Shown here piece by piece: positions 1 to 5,255 of a DNA stretch of 14,058 nt; position 1 is the stretch's first letter; every line of letters begins with the position of its first letter. Source of the DNA: an uncultured Clostridia bacterium (GTDB lineage: Bacteria; Bacillota; Clostridia; TANB77; CAG-508). The notes below the pieces were generated by a model. The model did not search any database. It was given only the letters and a program-made list of their open reading frames with translations, and was not told the origin of the DNA. The position numbers were made by a program, and so were the translations under genes. The DNA lies in contig CAQRYF010000046.1 of the NCBI GenBank assembly GCA_948875265.1, forward strand, positions 1 to 14,058, given 5' to 3'.

Positions 1-109
1 ATATAACAAAGTACATATTGAATGTACAAATTGAACCGCCGTATACCGAACGGTATGTACGGTGGTGTGAGAGGGAATAAATAAAATAATTATTTATTCT
101 CTACTCGAT
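1..109 (+). mobile_element. 3' end of a group IIC (ORF-type) self-splicing intron, domains V and VI
   Basis: Domain V folds from 35-66: a 9-bp lower stem (35-43 with 58-66, one G.U pair at 38/63), a two-base bulge TG (56-57), a 4-bp upper stem and the loop GAAC. The catalytic triad reads CGC (37-39). After a GT linker, domain VI pairs 69-84 with 90-106, leaving a single bulged A at 103, seven bases before the likely 3' splice site (CTCGAT, ending 109). This is the textbook branch-point arrangement. From memory, domain V is almost identical to that of the Oceanobacillus iheyensis group IIC intron, including the unusual GAAC loop. A small hairpin at 11-27 (GTACAT/ATGTAC) may belong to the end of domain IV. 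The reverse transcriptase and the 5' end lie left of the window. Group IIC introns typically insert just downstream of terminator hairpins. Confidence 0.93.
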
Positions 110-117
110 ATTTATAA

Positions 118-840
118 TTAAATTTTTATTGCACTTTCTAAAGCAAGTTTAATCATATTATTTAATCCAGATTCTCTTTCTTCAGTAGTAGCAATTTGTT
201 GTTTGAAATGAGAATCTACTACACTCATTAGACAAGCAGCCTTTTTATTTGCAACTTTGGCATTATAGAATAAAGCGAAAGCTTCCATTTCGCCAGATAA
301 AGGGTTAAAACCTTCAGGAATTCTTTTTAGGAATTTACTCATATCTGGCATATATGGATCAAAGAAATCTAAACAAACAGTATTTCCTTTATATAAATTA
401 ATATCATTTGACATTGCTGTTTCTTTAATAATATCATTTAATTGAGTATCCGAATCTATAATGTGACAATCTTCATTGTTATAGGTTAAAGCATAATTAC
501 TTTCAGAAAAAACTGATTCTGATAAAACAATATCAAATAAATTTAATTCTGGGACATAGGCTCCACAAGAACCAATTCTTATAATATTTTCTACATTATA
601 GAAATTATATAATTCATAACTGTAAATTCCAATACTAGCCATTCCCATACCATGTGCCATGATAGTAATTTTAGTTCCTTTATATTGACCAGTATAAGCA
701 TACATACCTCTTACTGAATTTACTAACTTGTAATCATCTAAAAAATTTTCTGCTATATATTTTGCTCTAAGTGGGTCACCAGGCATTATAACAGTTTTTG
801 CAATATCTTCTGGATTTGCTTCATTATGTGGTGTAGACAT
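118..840 (-). CDS. deoD: Purine-nucleoside phosphorylase, DeoD type
   Basis: 240 residues, the usual length for hexameric DeoD. It catalyses phosphorolysis of purine (deoxy)nucleosides to base and (deoxy)ribose-1-phosphate in the cytosol (purine salvage). Visible family features: TPH near the N-terminus (His5), the phosphate-binding GDPLRAKYIAE at 21-31 (Arg25), VRGM (Arg44), RIGSCGA at 88-94, EMEA at 184-187 for ribose contact, and Asp209, which sits at the same distance from EMEA as the catalytic Asp204 of E. coli. The loop after this Asp reads DSHF rather than the usual SDH and is one residue longer, so it is a somewhat divergent member. Start ATG at 840 has an AAGGAGG Shine-Dalgarno (850-856). 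It is divergent from pyrG. Its 3' end nearly touches the intron end, so its native terminator is not seen here. Confidence 0.95.
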   Translation of the reverse strand: MSTPHNEANPEDIAKTVIMPGDPLRAKYIAENFLDDYKLVNSVRGMYAYTGQYKGTKITIMAHGMGMASIGIYSYELYNFYNVENIIRIGSCGAYVPELNLFDIVLSESVFSESNYALTYNNEDCHIIDSDTQLNDIIKETAMSNDINLYKGNTVCLDFFDPYMPDMSKFLKRIPEGFNPLSGEMEAFALFYNAKVANKKAACLMSVVDSHFKQQIATTEERESGLNNMIKLALESAIKI

Positions 841-877
841 AAATAAAAACCTCCTTAAATTTTAACTTAATAATATT

Positions 878-906
878 AGTATAACAATAAAAAATAAAAA
901 ATGCAA
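878..906 (-). promoter_or_regulatory. Sigma-A-type promoter of deoD
   Basis: On the minus strand TTGCAT (906-901) is followed after 17 bases by TATACT (883-878). The predicted start lies near 871, giving a leader of about 30 bases that carries the AAGGAGG site. Confidence 0.65.
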
Positions 907-914
907 AAAAATAC

Positions 915-943
915 TTGAAAAATTAAAAAAGTAATGCTAAACT
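915..943 (+). promoter_or_regulatory. Extended -10 promoter of pyrG
   Basis: TTGAAA (915-920), 17-base spacer, TAAACT (938-943), with a TGC extended -10 motif at 935-937. The predicted start is at about 950, exactly where the leader hairpin begins. Confidence 0.65.
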
Positions 944-949
944 ATTAAT

Positions 950-1005
950 AGATTAAAAAAAAACCGATTTTGAAGGGGAACTTTTTTAATCTTTTTTTGT
1001 TTTTT
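950..1005 (+). promoter_or_regulatory. Terminator-like hairpin in the pyrG leader, candidate attenuator
   Basis: AGATTAAAAAA (950-960) pairs perfectly with TTTTTTAATCT (982-992) around a 21-base loop containing CC and GGGG. The second arm runs straight into T tracts at 992-998 and 1000-1005. The first arm starts at the predicted +1. pyrG in many Bacillota is controlled by a leader terminator that responds to CTP through reiterative addition at the transcript 5' end. The classical GGGC start is not seen here, so only the position and shape support attenuation; the mechanism is inference. The pyrG ribosome binding site AGGAGG follows at 1012-1017. Confidence 0.55.
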
Positions 1006-1022
1006 GGAAATAGGAGGAAATT

Positions 1023-2633
1023 ATGAACACAAAATATATTTTTGTTACAGGAGGAGTTGTATCAGGATTAGGAAAAGGAATTACAGCTGCATCATTAGGC
1101 AGATTATTGAAAAATAGAGGATATAAAGTTACAATTCAGAAATTTGATCCATATATAAATGTGGATCCAGGAACAATGAATCCATATGAACATGGTGAAG
1201 TGTTTGTAACAGATGATGGTGCAGAAACGGATTTGGATTTAGGGCATTATGAAAGATTTATAAATGAAAATTTAACAAAAAATTCAAGTGTTACTATGGG
1301 TAAAATATATTCAGAAGTTATTGAAAAAGAAAGAAGAGGGGACTATTTAGGTAAAACAGTACAAGTAATACCTCATATTACAAATGAGATAAAAGAGAGA
1401 ATATACGGTTTTGAAGAAACTGATACAGATATTGTAATAACAGAAATAGGTGGAACAGTTGGAGATATAGAAGGATTATCAATAATTGAAGCAATAAGAC
1501 AAGTTGGATTAGAAAAAAATCCAGAAGATGTACTATATATACATGTAACATTATTACCATATATATTTGGTTCAAACGAGATAAAATCAAAACCAACTCA
1601 ACATTCAGTAAAAGAATTACAAAGTTTTGGAATTAAACCAGATATTTTAGTTTGTAGGACAGAGCAAGATATTCCAGACTCAATAAGAGAAAAATTAGCT
1701 CTATTTTGCAATGTAAGAAAAACAAGTGTAATTCAAAATAAAACAGCAGATTGTTTATATGCAGTTCCTTTAATGTTAGAAGAAGAGGGATTAGCAAGAG
1801 AAGTTTGTAATCATCTAAAATTAGATAAATATATTCCAGATAATAGTAAATGGGAAGCAATGATACAAAAAATAAGGAATATTGATAATGATAAAAAAGT
1901 TACAATTGCAATTGTAGGAAAATATATAAAACTAGAAGATTCATATATTTCAGTAATAGAAAGTTTGTATCATGCAGGATTTGCAAATAATGTTAAGGTA
2001 AAAGTTAAATTAGTTGATTCAGAAGGAATAAATAAAGAAAATGTAAAAGATAAGTTGAAAGAATTTGATGGAATTGTAGTTCCTGGTGGATTTGGAAATA
2101 GGGGAATAGAAGGAAAAATACAAACAATAAAATATGCAAGGGAAAATAAAGTACCATTTTTAGGGATTTGCTTGGGAATGCAAATGGCAGTGGTAGAATA
2201 TGCAAGAAATGTATTAGGAATAGAAGACAGTAATTCTGCAGAATTTGATGAGAATACAAAAAATCCATTAATACATATAATGGAGGAACAAAAAGATATA
2301 GATAAAAAAGGAGGAACAATGCGTTTGGGTGCATATCCTTGCACTATAAAACCAGGAACTTTAGCAAGTAAGGTATATGGAAAAGAAGAGATTTCAGAAA
2401 GACATAGACATCGTTTTGAATATAATAATGAATATAGAGAAAGATTAGAAGATGCAGGATTAAAGATTTCTGGAACTTCTCCAGATGGATTACTTGTGGA
2501 AATTGTAGAAATAGATGAAAAAAATCATCCATATTTTATAGCAGGACAATTTCATCCAGAATTAAAATCTAGACCAAATAAGCCAGCACCACTATTTGTA
2601 GGGTTAGTAGAGGCTGCAATGAAACTTATATAA
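1023..2633 (+). CDS. pyrG: CTP synthase (glutamine-hydrolysing)
   Basis: 536 residues, full length. It converts UTP, ATP and glutamine to CTP, the last step of de novo pyrimidine nucleotide synthesis. The N-terminal synthetase domain (about 1-265) opens with KYIFVTGGVVSGLGKG, carrying the P-loop, followed by the QKFDPYINVDPGTM and DDGAETDLDLGHYERF motifs and EIGGTVGDIE. The C-terminal class I glutamine amidotransferase domain (about 295-530) has the oxyanion strand GGFGNRG, the nucleophile Cys383 in GICLGMQ, and His511 with Glu513 in HPE. All catalytic residues are present. ATG at 1023 has AGGAGG five bases upstream. No T-rich terminator follows; transcripts may read into the tRNA genes. Confidence 0.98.
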   Translation: MNTKYIFVTGGVVSGLGKGITAASLGRLLKNRGYKVTIQKFDPYINVDPGTMNPYEHGEVFVTDDGAETDLDLGHYERFINENLTKNSSVTMGKIYSEVIEKERRGDYLGKTVQVIPHITNEIKERIYGFEETDTDIVITEIGGTVGDIEGLSIIEAIRQVGLEKNPEDVLYIHVTLLPYIFGSNEIKSKPTQHSVKELQSFGIKPDILVCRTEQDIPDSIREKLALFCNVRKTSVIQNKTADCLYAVPLMLEEEGLAREVCNHLKLDKYIPDNSKWEAMIQKIRNIDNDKKVTIAIVGKYIKLEDSYISVIESLYHAGFANNVKVKVKLVDSEGINKENVKDKLKEFDGIVVPGGFGNRGIEGKIQTIKYARENKVPFLGICLGMQMAVVEYARNVLGIEDSNSAEFDENTKNPLIHIMEEQKDIDKKGGTMRLGAYPCTIKPGTLASKVYGKEEISERHRHRFEYNNEYRERLEDAGLKISGTSPDGLLVEIVEIDEKNHPYFIAGQFHPELKSRPNKPAPLFVGLVEAAMKLI

Positions 2634-2676
2634 GAATTAATTGAATATAGATTTTTGAAAAAATTTAGAAAATCTA

Positions 2677-2705
2677 TTGACAAAAATAGAAAAAACATTT
2701 ATAAT
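2677..2705 (+). promoter_or_regulatory. Consensus sigma-A promoter of the tRNA-Gly pair
   Basis: TTGACA (2677-2682) and TATAAT (2700-2705) separated by 17 bases, a perfect consensus, as expected for a stable RNA operon. The predicted start is near 2712. Confidence 0.9.
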
Positions 2706-2730
2706 CTATAATTGTCAGGAGGAAAACTTC

Positions 2731-2804
<74 letters not shown>

Positions 2805-2831
2805 ATAATCCTGACAATTATAATTAAATAT

Positions 2832-2905
<74 letters not shown>

Positions 2906-2914
2906 GTATGAATG

Positions 2915-2951
2915 TTCTTATAGAATCTATCTTTCTATAAGAATTTTTTTT
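2915..2951 (+). terminator. Rho-independent terminator of the tRNA-Gly operon
   Basis: An 11-bp perfect stem, TTCTTATAGAA (2915-2925) with TTCTATAAGAA (2933-2943), a 7-base loop, then eight T (2944-2951). Confidence 0.9.
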
Positions 2952-3032
2952 ATTTTATGCTGATAATTTAGGTCAATATTTACTGATATAACTATGTTAT
3001 ACCGATTTATTTATATAAAGTTACTTCGTATT

Positions 3033-3084
3033 ATATATAGGGAGTGTCATGGCTGTCGCTTTGCGACACCACGTTCCTATATAT
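3033..3084. repeat. GC-rich two-level hairpin element
   Basis: ATATATAGG (3033-3041) pairs with CCTATATAT (3076-3084). Inside, TGTCGC (3054-3059) pairs with GCGACA (3063-3068) around TTT, with further possible GTG/CAC pairing. It stands out in very AT-rich surroundings and lies in the 240-base gap between the tRNA terminator and the hydrolase promoter. There is no T tract on either side, so it is not a standard terminator. It may be a small palindromic repeat or a structured RNA; no second copy is seen in the window. Confidence 0.5.
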
Positions 3085-3118
3085 TTACATACATTTTTGA
3101 ATTTTTCTAATGTGATAT

Positions 3119-3148
3119 TTGATTTTTCTTTTTTAATTCATATATAAT
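3119..3148 (+). promoter_or_regulatory. Likely promoter of the serine hydrolase gene
   Basis: TTGATT (3119-3124), 18-base spacer, TATAAT (3143-3148). The predicted start is near 3155, leaving a leader of about 37 bases with GGAG at 3180-3183. Confidence 0.5.
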
Positions 3149-3191
3149 ATCTAAAATAATTCTGATATTTTGAAAAATTGGAGATATAGTT

Positions 3192-3980
3192 ATGAATATA
3201 GAAAAAACAATAAAAGATAGTTTAATTAATTTTGATGGTAAAGTAGTAAAAATAAATGAAAAAGAAAAATATAATGCTGCAAGTTGTATAAAAATATTTA
3301 TTCTAATTGAATTATTTAATGAAATAAGCAATGGAATAATAGATAGAAAAATAGAACTTACATATTTAGATAAGTACTATGTAAATGGTAGTGGGGTAAT
3401 GAGATATTTATCTAAAGGAATAAAGCTTCCTATTCTTGATATTGCAACTTTAATGATGATAATAAGTGACAATGTAGAAACTAATATGTTAATTGATTTT
3501 CTAGGAATAGATAAAATAAATAAAGCAATAAAAAATATCGGTTGTAAAGATACTAAATTATATAGTAAGTTTAAGTCAGTAGAAGATGAAGTATTTTCAG
3601 AGACTACTGCTTATGATTATTATTTAGTATGGAAGAAACTAAATAATTGTGAATTATTTAATAAAGACATAACGCAGGAAATAATAGATATCATAAAAAA
3701 TCAAAAATATCATGAAATGGTTGTAGATGGAATAGACAAAGTTTATAAAGAAGTAGAAAATCCAATTGTAAATTATATAGTTACTAAAAGTGGAAAATAT
3801 CAATCTGTTAGAAATGATGGAGGTATCGTATCAACTAAATATGGAAATTATATTCTAACAATTTTGATTAAAGATTTTAAAGATAAAGATTATAGAAATG
3901 ATGAATATGTTTATAGTCAAGGCAAAAAGATTAGTAACATCATTTTTAATGAATTTATAAGAAAATTTCCAATTTTGTAA
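3192..3980 (+). CDS. Serine hydrolase of the class A beta-lactamase fold, cytoplasmic form
   Basis: 262 residues. All three active-site motifs of the penicillin-recognising serine hydrolase fold are visible: Ser31-X-X-Lys34 (SCIK), Ser92-Asp93-Asn94 (SDN in MIISDNVETN) and Lys199-Ser200-Gly201 (KSG in place of KTG). An ETTAYD segment follows at about 137. True class A enzymes need a Glu166-type general base in an omega loop, which cannot be assigned with confidence, so peptidase or esterase activity is as likely as drug hydrolysis. There is no signal peptide: the in-frame codon seven triplets upstream is TGA, so a longer secreted form is impossible. The gene is much more AT-rich and Lys/Ile-rich than the housekeeping genes nearby and sits inside the repeat-flanked islet. 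It is the kind of gene often annotated simply as serine hydrolase. Confidence 0.8.
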   Translation: MNIEKTIKDSLINFDGKVVKINEKEKYNAASCIKIFILIELFNEISNGIIDRKIELTYLDKYYVNGSGVMRYLSKGIKLPILDIATLMMIISDNVETNMLIDFLGIDKINKAIKNIGCKDTKLYSKFKSVEDEVFSETTAYDYYLVWKKLNNCELFNKDITQEIIDIIKNQKYHEMVVDGIDKVYKEVENPIVNYIVTKSGKYQSVRNDGGIVSTKYGNYILTILIKDFKDKDYRNDEYVYSQGKKISNIIFNEFIRKFPIL

Positions 3981-3999
3981 TAAATATGGATTTTAACAT

Positions 4000-4028
4000 T
4001 TGACAAAGCTAAAAAATGAATGTATAAT
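4000..4028 (+). promoter_or_regulatory. Perfect consensus promoter of the antisense RNA
   Basis: TTGACA (4000-4005), exactly 17 bases, TATAAT (4023-4028). It begins 19 bases after the hydrolase stop codon and has no protein gene behind it, which marks the downstream transcript as a strong small RNA. Confidence 0.85.
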
Positions 4029-4034
4029 AAAGAT

Positions 4035-4121
4035 AGAAAATGAGAGCCACAGAAATGTGTGCTACCATATAAATATGATGAACACCACATAGCTTGGCGA
4101 AGCATAATGTGGTGCTTTTTT
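4035..4121 (+). ncRNA. Antisense RNA, candidate type I antitoxin
   Basis: A transcript from the predicted start near 4035 to the T run at 4116-4121 would be about 87 nt. It ends in a GC-rich hairpin: CACCACAT (4083-4090) with ATGTGGTG (4107-4114), plus inner GCTT/AAGC around GGCG. It lies opposite the 3' untranslated region and the stop codon of the 37-residue peptide gene, the convergent arrangement known for txpA/ratA and bsrG/SR4 in Bacillus. It also carries CTACCATATA (4062-4071), which is perfectly complementary to the peptide mRNA across its start codon (4227-4236). Pairing at both the 3' end and the start site is therefore possible. RNA identity is inferred from promoter, terminator and complementarity only. 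Confidence 0.72.
4083..4121 (+). terminator. Terminator of the antisense RNA
   Basis: A perfect 8-bp outer stem (4083-4090/4107-4114) and 4-bp inner stem (4092-4095/4100-4103), then six T (4116-4121). It has no T tract on the minus strand, so it should not efficiently end the toxin transcript. It may also end read-through from the hydrolase gene. Confidence 0.85.
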
Positions 4122-4233
4122 ATTTGCTCAAAATTACTACTAATGCAATAATCAAGGCAAATGCTATAATAGTCATTCCTACTAAACCGTAGAAAAGTAA
4201 GTATATTATCATTAACATAGCTTGTTCTACCAT
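4120..4233 (-). CDS. 37-residue hydrophobic peptide, candidate type I toxin (TxpA/BsrG/holin-like toxin type)
   Basis: Starts MVEQAMLMIIYLLFYG and ends in LVVILSK. Residues 5-35 form one uninterrupted hydrophobic helix with an acidic residue in front (Glu3) and a single Lys at the end. This resembles the small membrane toxins of Bacillota type I systems, which often begin M-x-x-x-E-A-L-M-L-M-I. The ribosome binding site GGAGGTGG (4247-4240) is strong, six bases from ATG. The leader can fold a nested hairpin that hides this site (4274-4281 with 4239-4246, inner CACAGT/ACTGTG at 4253-4268). An antisense RNA with its own consensus promoter covers the 3' end. The expected action is membrane depolarisation or envelope stress when not repressed. 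Family assignment is by shape and context, not by a recognised sequence match. Confidence 0.72.
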   Translation of the reverse strand: MVEQAMLMIIYLLFYGLVGMTIIAFALIIALVVILSK

Positions 4234-4320
4234 ATAGCACCACCTCCATTCTCACAGTCAAAACTGTGTATGTAAAGTGGTAGCACCCATACTGCTTATT
4301 CTCATTTTCTATTGTTTATA

Positions 4321-4349
4321 ACTATATAATATTATTTAATAAAATACAA
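4321..4349 (-). promoter_or_regulatory. Likely promoter of the toxin gene
   Basis: On the minus strand TTGTAT (4349-4344), 17-base spacer, TATAGT (4326-4321). The predicted start is near 4314, giving a leader of about 80 nt before the ATG at 4233. It is clearly weaker than the antisense promoter, as is usual for type I modules. Confidence 0.55.
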
Positions 4350-4436
4350 GCGAACAAAACAAATTTTTCAAGGATAATATAAATATGCTTTTTTGTGTGC
4401 AGTGTAATTATTGATTTTTAAGTATTTTGTAAAAAT

Positions 4437-4503
4437 TCCTATAAGAACACTCGCACCAGTATGAATGTTCTTGTAGGATTTATCTTTCTATAAGAATTTT
4501 TTT
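4437..4503. terminator. Overlapping convergent terminators, right copy of the tRNA terminator block
   Basis: Two hairpins share one arm. For minus-strand transcripts coming from the membrane protein gene, 4466-4478 pairs with 4437-4449 (13 bp, one G.U) followed on that strand by AATTTTT. For plus-strand transcripts, 4468-4478 pairs with 4486-4496 (11 bp, with G.U pairs) followed by seven T (4497-4503). Bases 4456-4503 repeat the tRNA-Gly 3' end and terminator at 2903-2951 with about three substitutions. Confidence 0.75.
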
Positions 4504-4531
4504 ATATAATTTCACGTGTAAATTATATAGA

Positions 4532-4999
4532 TTAAATAGGTCCTATCCGTGGATTATTATCTTTTATAAAGCGTTTAAGAATCAATACGATTAATGTTTG
4601 AATATATGGTAATATAACACAAATAGTTCCTATTGTTACAAGAAACAGACAAAAAAACGCTATGCTTAATGCAGCACCCATATCATTTGGTGTTGGAATA
4701 CTTTCAAAAAAAGTAGCTATAAATCCATATATCATTAAAAAAAGTAGAAATTGAATTGGTAAAAGAAATATGTAAAATAATATTTTTAGTAGTTTGCTTT
4801 TTAATTTATTTCCAATATTTATTATTAATTTGCTTACCACAGAACTAGGAAAGCTAAGGACAAATACAATTATTGCAAATATAAGCGGAATCATCCAAGA
4901 AACATCTTCATTTATAAAAACAATTTTAAATATTATGAATGCTATTAATGCAAGAATTAATCTTGATATTTTATATGACTTTTCCATTGTTTTATTCAT
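4532..4999 (-). CDS. Four-helix integral membrane protein of unknown function
   Basis: 155 residues, not recognised. Hydrophobic segments lie at about 12-29, 36-54, 72-97 and 110-140, separated by short Lys-rich loops (GNKLKSKLLK at about 63-72), and a polar tail ends in KRFIKDNNPRIGPI. No signal peptide cleavage site, catalytic motif or metal-binding pattern is visible. Start ATG at 4999 has AAGGAGG just upstream; a second ATG four codons later is possible but farther from it. The gene is transcribed away from the FemX operon from a shared intergenic region rich in TGTAAA boxes, and its transcript should end at the hairpin at 4437-4478. A small immunity-type or envelope stress protein is conceivable, but nothing in the sequence shows this. 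Confidence 0.7.
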   Translation of the reverse strand: MNKTMEKSYKISRLILALIAFIIFKIVFINEDVSWMIPLIFAIIVFVLSFPSSVVSKLIINIGNKLKSKLLKILFYIFLLPIQFLLFLMIYGFIATFFESIPTPNDMGAALSIAFFCLFLVTIGTICVILPYIQTLIVLILKRFIKDNNPRIGPI

Positions 5000-5042
5000 A
5001 TTTATTTCCTCCTTGTTTTTTAATAAAAACTAATATACTTAA

Positions 5043-5071
5043 ATAGTACAATAAATATTATAAATTTACAA
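5043..5071 (-). promoter_or_regulatory. Possible promoter of the four-helix membrane protein gene
   Basis: On the minus strand TTGTAA (5071-5066), 17-base spacer, TACTAT (5048-5043). The -35 overlaps one of the TTTACA/TGTAAA boxes. Confidence 0.4.
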
Positions 5072-5181
5072 GATTACATTCAAATTAAATGTAAACTAAT
5101 ATGCAATATTTTTTTACATTTAAAATTTGAAATTACTTGTAAATTTCTGTGATATAGTGTAAAATACCAATATATTGTAAA
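5065..5181. promoter_or_regulatory. Cluster of six TGTAAA/TTTACA boxes between divergent genes
   Basis: TTTACA at 5065-5070 and 5113-5118; TGTAAA at 5090-5095, 5138-5143, 5158-5163 and 5176-5181. Centres are 25, 23, 25, 20 and 18 bases apart. A 7-7-7 inverted repeat TTACATT-N7-AATGTAA occupies 5074-5094. Several boxes overlap the -35 or -10 elements of the two divergent promoters, suggesting a regulator binding array. The regulator is unknown. Confidence 0.45.
5137..5165 (+). promoter_or_regulatory. Promoter of the femX-alr-DUF1189-ftsH operon
   Basis: TTGTAA (5137-5142), 17-base spacer, TAAAAT (5160-5165). The predicted start is near 5172. The leader of about 84 bases contains a perfect hairpin TGCAACA-AAAA-TGTTGCA (5211-5228) and a GTCCCC repeat fragment directly before the ribosome binding site. 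Confidence 0.6.
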
Positions 5182-5255
5182 TAATAAAAAAGATAAAATT
5201 GGAGATGTGATGCAACAAAAATGTTGCAAGAGAAATGTCCCCAAAAGGAGGAAAT

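Larger units (their letters stand above)
4034..4311. repeat. 34-bp imperfect terminal inverted repeats around the toxin/antisense module
   Basis: 4034-4067 read on the plus strand and 4311-4278 read on the minus strand share TAGAAAATGAGA at the outer end and ATGNGTGCTACCA at the inner end, with no length difference and a divergent middle; by eye about 25 of 34 positions agree. Each copy coincides with the predicted 5' end of one of the two transcripts. Confidence 0.75.

Noticed and set aside
2647..2677. Hairpin ATAGATTTT/AAAATCTAT after pyrG as a terminator
   Set aside because: No T tract follows; the second arm ends in the -35 of the tRNA promoter.
3917..4261. 114-codon minus-strand frame across the toxin region
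   Set aside because: It runs through the antisense promoter and terminator in a different frame, lacks a ribosome binding site at its start, and the 37-codon frame inside has a strong one.
4437..4503. Riboswitch or antiterminator controlling a downstream gene
   Set aside because: No plus-strand gene follows; the next gene is on the minus strand, so convergent terminators explain it better.
5235..5255. ATG at 5235 as a seven-codon longer start for the FemX-like protein
   Set aside because: It lies within the GTCCCC repeat, has no ribosome binding site, and the added residues encode the Shine-Dalgarno itself (AAGGAGG, 5245-5251).
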